Part shown: positions 1 through 6,576 of the stretch, piece by piece
How the letters are laid out: each line of letters begins with the position of its first letter
How positions within the stretch are numbered: position 1 is the first letter of the stretch
Source: Leptospira sp.
GTDB taxonomy: Bacteria > Spirochaetota > Leptospiria > Leptospirales > Leptospiraceae
Reading direction: 5' to 3'
Assembly: GCA_025457985.1 (NCBI GenBank)
Contig: JALOTI010000007.1
Location: forward strand, 1-14,196
Length of the DNA stretch: 14,196 bases
Position numbers and translations under genes: made by a program
The notes under the pieces: generated by a model
Database searches by the model: none
Seen by the model: the letters and a program-made list of their open reading frames with translations, nothing else
Told to the model about the DNA's origin: nothing

Positions 1-315
1 ACGACGGATCAAAGTGGAAACTCCTTTGTTTCTAGGAATTTCTTTTAGATACGACTTTGGAATTTTTTGTATTAGAGACTCTAAGGAATTAAGTTCCCTT
101 TCTGAAAGATACGTATTTCTTTTTTTACCTCCTGAATAAAAGCCACTTGAACTCTGTTCTGCCGTTATCGGTTCATAAATAATTTCTATCCTTGGCTGCT
201 CGTTTACTGTGTAGACATTGCCATTCCCATCAATATACTGATACGTTTTCGCGAACACTACGTTACTTATAAAAAAAAGTAAAATAGCTAGATTAGATTT
301 CAATAGAAAACTCAT
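1..315 (-). CDS. Secreted hypothetical protein, N-terminal part (runs off the window)
   Basis: This is an open frame of 105 codons from an ATG at 313-315 to the window edge with no stop, so only the N-terminus is visible. AAAGGA (321-326, minus strand) lies 5 nt before the ATG, a good Shine-Dalgarno that decides the start. The protein begins with a typical signal peptide: a short start with Lys6, a hydrophobic stretch at about 9-21 (LAILLFFISNVVF), and likely cleavage after FA (residues 21-22). The mature part opens with KTYQYIDGNGNVYTVNEQP, which resembles the short YxxxDxxGxxxxTxxP pattern of DUF4124-type domains. I see that as a resemblance only. It continues with a polar Ser/Gly/Lys stretch and a helical-looking segment (LIQKIPKSYLKEIP). 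Export to the periplasm or beyond is inferred; the function is unknown. It is divergent from the DUF805 gene. Confidence 0.75.
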   Translation of the reverse strand, partial: MSFLLKSNLAILLFFISNVVFAKTYQYIDGNGNVYTVNEQPRIEIIYEPITAEQSSSGFYSGGKKRNTYLSERELNSLESLIQKIPKSYLKEIPRNKGVSTLIRR

Positions 316-323
316 TTTTTTCC

Positions 324-351
324 TTTACATACAAAAAATAGCAGATAGTAT
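324..351 (+). promoter_or_regulatory. Candidate promoter for the DUF805 gene
   Basis: TTTACA (324-329) and TAGTAT (346-351), separated by 16 nt, resemble sigma-70 -35 and -10 boxes (5/6 and 4/6 matches). They point at the gene starting at 406. The region is only 90 bp and is shared with the divergent gene ending at 315, so promoters in the two directions probably overlap. The evidence is pattern only. Confidence 0.25.
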
Positions 352-362
352 TCCGAGAGTCA

Positions 363-377
363 TTCGCGAAAAGCGAA
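363..377. repeat. Short inverted repeat between divergent genes
   Basis: TTCGC (363-367) and GCGAA (373-377) form a perfect 5-bp inverted repeat around a 5-nt loop. It lies between the candidate promoter and the ATG at 406. It could be a small leader hairpin or an operator, but it is short enough to be chance. Confidence 0.25.
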
Positions 378-405
378 CAATATAAACAGTAAGGATAAAC
401 ATAAC

Positions 406-714
406 ATGGTTCTTCAAGAGATTCAAGACTCAATTAAAACATGTTTCCAAAAGTATGTGGATTTTAATGGCACTGCCGCAAGACCGGAATTCTGGTGGTT
501 TGCTCTTTTTACTTTTGTTGTGAGCTACATTCTGAGTGCGATCAGCCCCATACTTGGTGGCATATTTTCTCTGGCAACATTATTGCCATCGATAGCAGTT
601 GGTACGCGACGACTCCATGATATCGGTAAGAGTGGGTGGTGGCAGTTGATTGCCCTTACATTTATTGGAATTTTTGTCCTCATCTACTTCTGGGCACAAA
701 AAGGAAAGTCCTAA
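406..714 (+). CDS. DUF805 family inner-membrane protein
   Basis: This 102-residue protein has the hallmarks of DUF805 (YhaH-type) membrane proteins. These are an N-terminal F-x-G-x-x-x-R-x-E-F-W block (residues 20-30), a hydrophobic core at about 30-65 that makes one or two membrane segments, the signature RRLHDIGKSGWW (68-79), and a last hydrophobic segment at about 80-96. The family has no defined biochemical role. Members sit in the cytoplasmic membrane of many bacteria. AAGGA (391-395) lies 10 nt before the ATG. The protein ends in KGKS and lacks the N-x-Y/F-G tail many members carry. I looked in the next frame for that tail and did not find it, so a recent frameshift is not indicated. 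It appears monocistronic, with a hairpin just after the stop. Confidence 0.88.
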   Translation: MVLQEIQDSIKTCFQKYVDFNGTAARPEFWWFALFTFVVSYILSAISPILGGIFSLATLLPSIAVGTRRLHDIGKSGWWQLIALTFIGIFVLIYFWAQKGKS

Positions 715-723
715 ACAGAAACG

Positions 724-749
724 GGAACCGGCAATACTTTGTCGGTTCC
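724..749 (+). terminator. Hairpin after the DUF805 gene, probable terminator
   Basis: GGAACCGGC (724-732) and GTCGGTTCC (741-749) pair over 9 bp with one G-T wobble around an 8-nt loop, starting 10 nt after the stop codon. No clean T-run follows, so termination may be weak or factor-dependent. The rest of the 715-862 gap holds no promoter I can defend. Confidence 0.45.
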
Positions 750-862
750 AATCCTCCTCACTTAAAAGTTATTTATTCTCTCAATTCGAATTTTTCAATC
801 AAATATTAGTTTCCTCCTTTACTCGATCTGAGACTTAAGAAGCTAGACTGGATAACTAAAAA

Positions 863-2215
863 ATGAATACCAACCATCGTCTATTCCTCGAAATCGGAAT
901 CCACTTTCTAAATCATTTGGAAATGGAGTTGAATAAAGATTCTAAGGTAATCGACGCTATCAGTTTGGATGGAAAAACTCCCAGAGAGATCAATTCTGAG
1001 ATTAAAAAAAACTTAATTGATTCGTTTCCAGAACTCACTAGTTATCCTAATCCTAATTTTAATTTATTTCTTGTTTGGTGGGAGAAAAATAAATTTTTAT
1101 ACCCCTATGAATCTTTTTCTCTCGAATCTTATAATATTATTTTTTACTATCGATTGCTTAGTTTAAGAGATTGGTCCGATAAGTCAAAGCAGGATTTTCA
1201 TAACAAAACTCTAGAAGTTTTTGAAAAATTTGATTACAAACGTCCTGGTTTTGCTGTTACCGATTTTTTAAATTATGAAAATAATATGCGGGAACTACTC
1301 CGAGAAATAGTTCTTGGAATGTTCGAAATTGATGAAAAAAAGGCATGGGAATTGATCTATGAACAAAGTAGAACGTATCAAACAATAGTAAATGAATTCT
1401 TTGAAAGGATACTCCAGGATGCTCTCAACGATTCGGAAAGACTATTGCATAATATTCTTCCAAAAAAAATTGCAAGCGAATTAAAAACTAAGAATTCTGT
1501 AGAACCAATTCATGTTCCAAGTGCAACCGTGCTTTTTACAGATTTTAAAGGCTTTACTCAGCTCAGCGAACAAATGTCGGCAACTCAATTGATTGCTGAA
1601 CTTGATGAGTGTTTTTCTATTTTTGATTCCATTATTGATCTTTATGGATTGGAAAAGATTAAAACAATTGGGGATTCGTATATGTGCGCGGGCGGAATTC
1701 CCGAATTTAGCAATACCCATACAGTTGATTGTGCTCTTGCATCTTTACAAATGAGAGATTCAATGAACCTTCTCTACGATAGAAAAACCAGAGAAAATAA
1801 ACCCTATTGGAAGGTTCGAATTGGATTTCATTCGGGTGAATTGACCGCAGGTGTAATCGGGCAAAAAAAATTTAGCTATGATATCTGGGGTGACACTGTG
1901 AACACTGCAAGCCGCATGGAAAGTTCCGGAATTCCTGGTGAGGTAAATGTTTCTGCCTCCGTATTCGAAGTGTTAGATCCTTTTTTTGTTTTAGAGCCTA
2001 GAGGTCGAATTGAGGCAAAGAACAAAGGAAAAATTGAAATGTATATTCTCAAAGGACTGCGAAAACGGTTTCAAAACGTAGATCAATCCTTGAATCAGAG
2101 TTCCAACGATACTTCGCAAGAATTCAAAACTTTTTCTAAACTAGGAAACTCCGATTTTTGGAATCTATATGAAAAATTAAAAAATGGAGCAAAAATCAGC
2201 CGACGAAAAACATAA
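863..2215 (+). CDS. Soluble class III adenylate cyclase
   Basis: It is predicted to make cAMP from ATP. The catalytic domain occupies about residues 195-400 of 450, opening with the usual HNILPKKIA helix. All expected class III residues are present: metal-binding Asp227 (LFTDFKGF) and Asp271 (IGDSYM), adenine-selecting Lys267 (EKIKTIGD) and Asp340 (YDIWGD), and transition-state Asn347 and Arg351 (NTASR). A homodimer with two active sites is expected. The first ~165 residues have no membrane segment or signal peptide and match no domain I recognise. Residues ~165-198 look like a helical signalling linker. A polar tail of ~50 residues follows the catalytic domain. The SD is weak (TGGA near 849-852), so the start is less certain than the rest; an in-frame ATG at residue 21 is an alternative. 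The gene stands alone and its stop abuts the convergent barrel gene. Confidence 0.93.
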   Translation: MNTNHRLFLEIGIHFLNHLEMELNKDSKVIDAISLDGKTPREINSEIKKNLIDSFPELTSYPNPNFNLFLVWWEKNKFLYPYESFSLESYNIIFYYRLLSLRDWSDKSKQDFHNKTLEVFEKFDYKRPGFAVTDFLNYENNMRELLREIVLGMFEIDEKKAWELIYEQSRTYQTIVNEFFERILQDALNDSERLLHNILPKKIASELKTKNSVEPIHVPSATVLFTDFKGFTQLSEQMSATQLIAELDECFSIFDSIIDLYGLEKIKTIGDSYMCAGGIPEFSNTHTVDCALASLQMRDSMNLLYDRKTRENKPYWKVRIGFHSGELTAGVIGQKKFSYDIWGDTVNTASRMESSGIPGEVNVSASVFEVLDPFFVLEPRGRIEAKNKGKIEMYILKGLRKRFQNVDQSLNQSSNDTSQEFKTFSKLGNSDFWNLYEKLKNGAKISRRKT

Positions 2216-2224
2216 CTAGTTTTT
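2206..2224. repeat. AT-rich inverted repeat over two convergent stop codons
   Basis: AAAAAC (2206-2211) and GTTTTT (2219-2224) pair around a 7-nt loop that holds both stop codons (TAA at 2213-2215 on plus, TAG at 2218-2216 on minus). The arms give a T-run on either strand, so it might act as a weak bidirectional terminator. The stem is only one G-C pair plus A-T pairs, so thermodynamic support is poor. Confidence 0.3.
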
Positions 2225-3691
2225 TGAACTTACCATAATGTAAATAGAGTTCGCTTCATATTCAAATCGTTGAGATAAGGAATTCGCATCAATCCTAGAA
2301 TTTCCTGTTCCCACCTCACGAATGTAAGTTACTGAGACTGAAGATTTTGAAGTTACCCAAGAAAACCCCAAACTAATTCCTCGATTTCTCGAGTATTCAT
2401 TTCTAGGATCTGTACCTGATCGAGGCAGACGATACCGAACCGTCGCATCGCCAGAACTTGCTTGGATCTGATTTCCGAACTGATTTTGAAGGAATAAATC
2501 TACAGCAGATTCAGTCCAGGAAATTGGTTTCGTGTTAGGTTCATTCGTATAAAAACCAGCTAACACAGAAAAGGTATCAGCTATGTAGTATTCCATTCCG
2601 GTCGCAAAATTCGTAGTGGCTACACGTGTGAGTTCCCTAACCTCCGAGTCCGTTATAGTATAGGTAACGCGACTACCAAGACTACTTACCTCGTTTTGAT
2701 TTTGTTTGGCTTTATATCCTGAAGTTCTAATGATATCAAATGATGCTAAAAACCGAGAGGTTGGAAAATAAGCTACCCCAACTCTCAGCTCAGATGTCTC
2801 AGGAATCCTAGTGTTCAGAGCTGGTCTTTGGGTCAACACCCCTGCTTCGATGGCTGAAGAAGCGGCCCCTGTTCCTTCAATAAAATCGACAGCTGTGGAC
2901 CCAGGTCTCCTTGTTGAGTCTAAGTAAACTTCGTTGTACAACCTACTTCCACCCATAACTTGAATATGGCGAAAGCTGGCACCCAATGAAACCTTATCAA
3001 TTGGTTGGTATTGGACTCCAATAACTGGCATAAGTCCCGAAGTTCGTCTATTGTCTACGAATGTTCGCATAACATAACTTAAATCCGAAAACTGTTGGAA
3101 TTGAGTCCTTGAAACATCCTTTGTATCATTTAAGTAGTAAAGGGTAGCACCGATGGACAATTTGTCTGTCAAAAGATACGCAATACTTGGCCCAACCAGA
3201 AGTTGGTTGTATCTTTCCTTTGTAAAATTTCGAGTTGTATTGATTGAAGGTGAAACAAGCGGAAAGTTTACTTGGTCTGCTCGATTGTATGCATAGTTGT
3301 AGGTATTTACGATGGAGAACGCAAATTTCCAACGATCAAAGTTCTTTAAAAGGCCTATAAAATTTGGATCAAAACCCTGGTGGGTTTGGTTATACGTCTG
3401 TCCTGGGGTATCAATATTTATGTACTTTCGTTTTGTATCTTTGAAGTTCGATGCAGAAATCGAGATACGATCATTATACGTAAATCCAAGACCCGCAGGA
3501 TTGTAATAAGCGCCCGATGGATCGTCAGCAATTGCAGTGAATGCTCCAGCTAGTCCCGCGGCTCGTTCCCCATAGAACCCATGTATATTATGGAAAGGCT
3601 CGGAGCCATTGACAGTTGTGACAATCGCAAAACAAAAAATAAGCGAAGCTAATACGTACTGATTATAGAATTTCTTTTTAAATGTTATCAT
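2216..3691 (-). CDS. OmpP1/FadL/TodX-family outer-membrane barrel protein
   Basis: This 491-residue protein has an N-terminal signal peptide (basic start, hydrophobic stretch about 12-26, cleavage near residue 29) and then the FadL-like block GERAAGLAGAFTAIADDPSG (41-60) followed by AYYNPAGLG (61-69). In this family that region forms the N-terminal plug. The rest is alternating amphipathic strands with many Tyr/Phe girdle residues, as expected for a 14-stranded barrel. Family members carry hydrophobic compounds across the outer membrane; the substrate here is unknown. The sequence ends in a strand-like YEANSIYIMVSSKN without the classical terminal aromatic residue. The ATG overlaps the stop of the upstream lipoprotein gene by 4 nt (ATGA, 3688-3691), so the two are coupled and probably act together at the outer membrane. 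If translation upstream stops early because of the frameshift, expression of this gene may also be affected. Confidence 0.85.
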   Translation of the reverse strand: MITFKKKFYNQYVLASLIFCFAIVTTVNGSEPFHNIHGFYGERAAGLAGAFTAIADDPSGAYYNPAGLGFTYNDRISISASNFKDTKRKYINIDTPGQTYNQTHQGFDPNFIGLLKNFDRWKFAFSIVNTYNYAYNRADQVNFPLVSPSINTTRNFTKERYNQLLVGPSIAYLLTDKLSIGATLYYLNDTKDVSRTQFQQFSDLSYVMRTFVDNRRTSGLMPVIGVQYQPIDKVSLGASFRHIQVMGGSRLYNEVYLDSTRRPGSTAVDFIEGTGAASSAIEAGVLTQRPALNTRIPETSELRVGVAYFPTSRFLASFDIIRTSGYKAKQNQNEVSSLGSRVTYTITDSEVRELTRVATTNFATGMEYYIADTFSVLAGFYTNEPNTKPISWTESAVDLFLQNQFGNQIQASSGDATVRYRLPRSGTDPRNEYSRNRGISLGFSWVTSKSSVSVTYIREVGTGNSRIDANSLSQRFEYEANSIYIMVSSKN

Positions 3692-4950
3692 AATTTATTA
3701 ATTGTATTTGTTCGCGTTACGTAGACTTCGTTTCCGTTCGAATCAATTGAGTAACGCCAGATCACAGCTCCAGCTACCTGGCTCGCATCACCATAAAAAT
3801 CAATGTAATGAACCGGGCCACCACTGTTGAAGTTATTAAAAAACTCACCCCAACCAATAAATTCGTCGGGAAAATTATTCGGATTCACACCTGCCGGCAT
3901 AACAACGAAAGCATCATATTCCGAAAATCCTGATCCGTTCCCGATACGACCCGCGGCATTTGAAGTAGTCGGTGCTGGAACGAGTTCGACAAAAACATCC
4001 CACTCGAAATCAAAGTTAGTGTCATAGAGGTCTCCATACTTGGCAAGATCTAAGCTACCAAGTTGCTCAATGACAGCAGGTTCATAAGTCGAACCGCTAT
4101 CTAGCGATTCATAATATTCAACATAAAAGTAATCTATTTCCCCATCTTGATTGTAGGTTTCTTCCAGATAGTATTCATAAAAATTACCATTATCAATATA
4201 TTCAGTTAAAACATATCCACCCGTATCATTGGTTCTACCTTTTACCAATGTTGTGATTTTATTATCATTTGCATCATCGTAGATATTACTGAAAGCTAGT
4301 TGTACACAGTTATTTGCATTGGCATTGGTATCTCTATTACACTCCTCGAAACTAAAGCGAGTTGTCGACTTTTCGGAAATTCCAAATCCGTTGGTCACTT
4401 GTTTGATGTTTAAAACAGCTTTATCTTTTTTTCCCGCCTCTGTAATGTATTTTATGGAGGCATCAACAGAAAGTGAAACTCCAAAAACACTCAGAGAGCG
4501 ACTTATGGAACTAAAGATTCTTGTTTTCTCAGTATTGAATCGAATTGTTTTTTGAAATTGGTTATTTGTAGGGCAAGCGATTGAAGTGCCAACAGATTCC
4601 GAAACTGTATAACGGATCTCAACATCGTACTCACCGGTTGAGATATTATTATATACCATGGCAGGCGTAGGTACAGATTGTCCAACAAATGGAAGATTGC
4701 CCGAAATTTGTAGGCGAAAGACTTCGTCTTTTGCTTCATCTCTCGTGAGTCCCAATCTTTCCATACCCAGAAAGAACTCCTCTTCAATTTCCGGTGTTAT
4801 GCGAACTGACTCTGAACCACCTGGGATACAGACACCAGGACTGGCCTTGGCCTTGTCATATGCCCCACTAATTAAAGCCAGGTCCAGTTTGTAACTCTGA
4901 AGAATTTCAGATACCAAAGAGGTGCCGTAATCCAATAAATGCCTGACCAG
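3688..4950 (-). pseudogene. Lipoprotein gene, main C-terminal part after a frameshift
   Basis: This frame carries about 420 of the 515 residues of a lipoprotein whose N-terminus lies in another frame (see 4907-5242). It is open on its 5' side to 5085, but the only start there is a TTG without SD, giving a protein with no signal peptide. That region is better read in the other frame. Reading begins sensibly at LVRHLLDYGTSLVSEILQSY. The segment with GVCIPGGSESVRIT and a following Glu-rich helical stretch leads into a β-rich, Tyr-, Asp- and Asn-rich domain that I cannot assign to a family. The stop overlaps the ATG of the FadL-like barrel gene by 4 nt. The long open frame without stops and the intact coupling suggest the break is recent or reversible. 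The product would sit at the outer membrane if restored. Confidence 0.8.
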
Positions 4951-5242
4951 CAAATCCCAAATCCAAAGTATCTTGTGCGATACCTTTTGTTTGGGCGGCA
5001 AGTTTTGATCTGGGATTGATTGCACTTGCAGATCTAACTGTCCCACTAGAAGGCTTTCGAATGGATCTGGGGATCGCAACGGCAAGGTTGTTTGGAAGCT
5101 CAGAGTTGATACCAGAGCTTAAAAAATTACGAATCAAAAAACGAAGGAGCAAAGCTTCAGGAGTGTTGCTATCATCTTTTCCTTTTTTACAACTGAATGT
5201 AACTAAAGAGCAAACCAAGATAACGGCAAAAAATCGAATCAT
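4907..5242 (-). pseudogene. Lipoprotein gene, N-terminal part with lipobox, ends at frameshift
   Basis: From ATG 5240-5242 this frame encodes 111 residues. It begins MIRFFAVILVCSLVTFSCKK, a clear lipoprotein signal peptide with lipobox VTFS-Cys18, followed by a charged linker (KKGKDD) that suits an exported lipoprotein. Residues 48-95 (SELPNNLAVAIPRSI onward) look coherent. The last 16 residues before TGA (4907-4909) are out-of-frame read-through after the duplication at 4951-4964. Removing one 7-bp copy joins residue 95 (DTLDL) to LVRHLLDYGTS of the other frame and gives one 515-residue lipoprotein. An upstream in-frame ATG at 5302 would put 20 polar residues before the signal peptide and lies inside the candidate promoter, so I reject it. 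No Shine-Dalgarno precedes 5242. Surface or periplasmic location is inferred. Confidence 0.8.
4951..4964 (-). repeat. Perfect 7-bp tandem duplication causing the frameshift
   Basis: On the minus strand GGATTTG occurs twice in direct succession (plus strand CAAATCC at 4951-4957 and 4958-4964). Seven bases shift the frame by +1, which is exactly the shift between the N- and C-terminal frames of the lipoprotein gene. With one copy the codons read D-T-L-D-L-L-V-R-H-L-L-D-Y-G across the junction. With two copies translation ends at 4907. Confidence 0.92.
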
Positions 5243-5252
5243 TTGAACATCA

Positions 5253-5280
5253 TTTACATAGAGAAACTCTACTGTGTCAA
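5253..5280 (-). promoter_or_regulatory. Candidate promoter of the lipoprotein-barrel operon
   Basis: On the minus strand a consensus TTGACA (5280-5275) is followed after 16 nt by TGTAAA (5258-5253), a 4/6 match to a -10 box. Transcription would start near 5246, only a few bases before the ATG at 5242. No Shine-Dalgarno is present there, so a leaderless or near-leaderless mRNA is possible. The -10 match is modest. Confidence 0.4.
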
Positions 5281-5316
5281 TTCTATTGTTAGCCGTTTCC
5301 ATTTTTCAAAAAAGAG

Positions 5317-5344
5317 TATTCAAATCTAAGTAAGTTTTTGAATA
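5317..5344. promoter_or_regulatory. 8-bp inverted repeat just upstream of the protease gene
   Basis: TATTCAAA (5317-5324) and TTTGAATA (5337-5344) are perfect inverted copies separated by 12 nt. Their centres are 20 nt apart, about two helical turns, which suits a dimeric regulator. The repeat ends 8 nt before the ATG at 5353. In the mRNA it could also fold into a hairpin next to the start codon. Confidence 0.4.
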
Positions 5345-5352
5345 TCTAGGTG

Positions 5353-6576
5353 ATGAAATATTTTGCCCTGGTTGTTTTGTTTTTTGGAGGAGTTTTTCCT
5401 CTGGTATCAAAAAGCAATCTTTATGTTCAAAGTGCTAAGGCAAGGTTACTTTCCCAACCTAAATTGAACGCAGACGGCATATCATTAAAACTAGGAGAAG
5501 TACTATCCCCTATCAACGAACAAGGACTATTTGTCCAGGTACGTGTATCAGATAAATCAGGTTGGGTTTCCAAGTTATTTGTATCCCCACTTCCTCCTGG
5601 AAATCAAATCCAATTAGGAATCACCTCAAGTTCCACAGAGGCAGTAGTTGCCAGACAAAGGGCATCCGATTTCACAAAAACGGCCGCGGCCAGAGGACTC
5701 TCGGAAACTCAAAAACTTAGGGTAAGAGGTGAGGGAGATCTTTATGATTTTGAGTCTCTTAGATGGCTCGAATCATTACCTAGAAAAAATTCGCATAATC
5801 TAAGTAATGCGAATTCTATCAAAACGAACGATGGACTCGAAGAAAGAACTGATCTCAAATCTGATTTGTCTATTCTCAGCGAGACAAAAGCCGAGGTTAA
5901 GGTAGGCCGATCCCTAGCTGCTAGAATCCTGAAGCGATTCACTCTAAGTAGGAATAAAGAACTCACAGTATATCTAAATCAAATTGGATCTCGCATTGCT
6001 TCGGTTTCCTCCAGACCCGACTTAGATTTTGTAATTGGAATCCTAGAATCGGATGAAATCAATGCATACGCTTGCCCTGGTGGTTTTATCTTCATCACTA
6101 CAGGAACATTAAAAAAGGTTCAATCGGAGTCTGAACTTGCTGGAATCATTGCTCATGAAATAGGGCATATCGTTCTCTTTCACAATGGAGAATTTAAACA
6201 ATCTAATCTTTTTGTAGATATGTTAGCTGGTATGCTTGCGCCTTCGGGCGGTGAGGTGATCAATGCCTCCACCTCTCTGGTTCTAGATCAGCTGGAAAAA
6301 GAAATCTTTGAATCTGGAAGGGATAAACAAAAAGAATTCGATGCAGATGAAGCCGGAGTTGGCCTTGCTGCTCAAGCGGGATATCCTGCTTCTGGTTTAG
6401 GCAATTTTTTATACACTATGTCAAAAACGGCTGACCAAGAAGCATTTAAAAAAACTCACCCTGATACAAAAGTTAGAATTTCGAAACTAGTTGTAGTCGA
6501 AGTTACAGCAAATTCTTCTAATGAGAGCATTACTACTGACGACTGGCAAATCTACAAATCAAAACTGAATCCATGA
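5353..6576 (+). CDS. Secreted SH3-domain M48-family zinc metalloprotease
   Basis: The protein has 407 residues from ATG 5353; a GTG directly upstream (5350) would add one residue. A signal peptide (MKYFALVVLFFGGVFPL) is followed by a bacterial SH3-like domain at ~22-78 (YVQSAKARLLSQP through SGWVSKLFVSPL), which in such proteins often binds cell wall or protein partners. A linker of ~110 residues with Ser/Asn/Lys-rich stretches precedes the M48 peptidase domain (~195-380). Zinc-site residues are present: HEIGH at 268-272 (His268, Glu269, His272), third ligand Glu328 and Asp332 in EFDADEAG. So are the family blocks NAYACPGGFIFITTGTL and THPDTKVRISKL. It is probably an active periplasmic, BepA/LoiP-like protease; that role in envelope quality control is inferred. 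No strong SD is visible. The stop overlaps the following cyclase by 4 nt (ATGA), making a two-gene operon. Confidence 0.9.
   Translation: MKYFALVVLFFGGVFPLVSKSNLYVQSAKARLLSQPKLNADGISLKLGEVLSPINEQGLFVQVRVSDKSGWVSKLFVSPLPPGNQIQLGITSSSTEAVVARQRASDFTKTAAARGLSETQKLRVRGEGDLYDFESLRWLESLPRKNSHNLSNANSIKTNDGLEERTDLKSDLSILSETKAEVKVGRSLAARILKRFTLSRNKELTVYLNQIGSRIASVSSRPDLDFVIGILESDEINAYACPGGFIFITTGTLKKVQSESELAGIIAHEIGHIVLFHNGEFKQSNLFVDMLAGMLAPSGGEVINASTSLVLDQLEKEIFESGRDKQKEFDADEAGVGLAAQAGYPASGLGNFLYTMSKTADQEAFKKTHPDTKVRISKLVVVEVTANSSNESITTDDWQIYKSKLNP

Noticed and set aside
650..838. 62-codon plus-strand frame overlapping the DUF805 3' end
   Set aside because: It runs through the terminator hairpin, is low-complexity, and does not restore the missing DUF805 tail.
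4907..4990. Programmed +1 ribosomal frameshift
   Set aside because: There is no CTT-TGA-like slippery site, and the perfect 7-bp duplication accounts for the shift fully.
5083..5085. TTG at 5085 as an independent start for the long C-terminal frame
   Set aside because: No Shine-Dalgarno and no signal peptide; the overlapping region is coherent only in the other frame, and removing a 7-bp repeat joins the two.
5240..5302. Upstream in-frame ATG at 5302 as the lipoprotein start
   Set aside because: It adds 20 polar residues before the signal peptide and overlaps the TTGACA promoter-like element.
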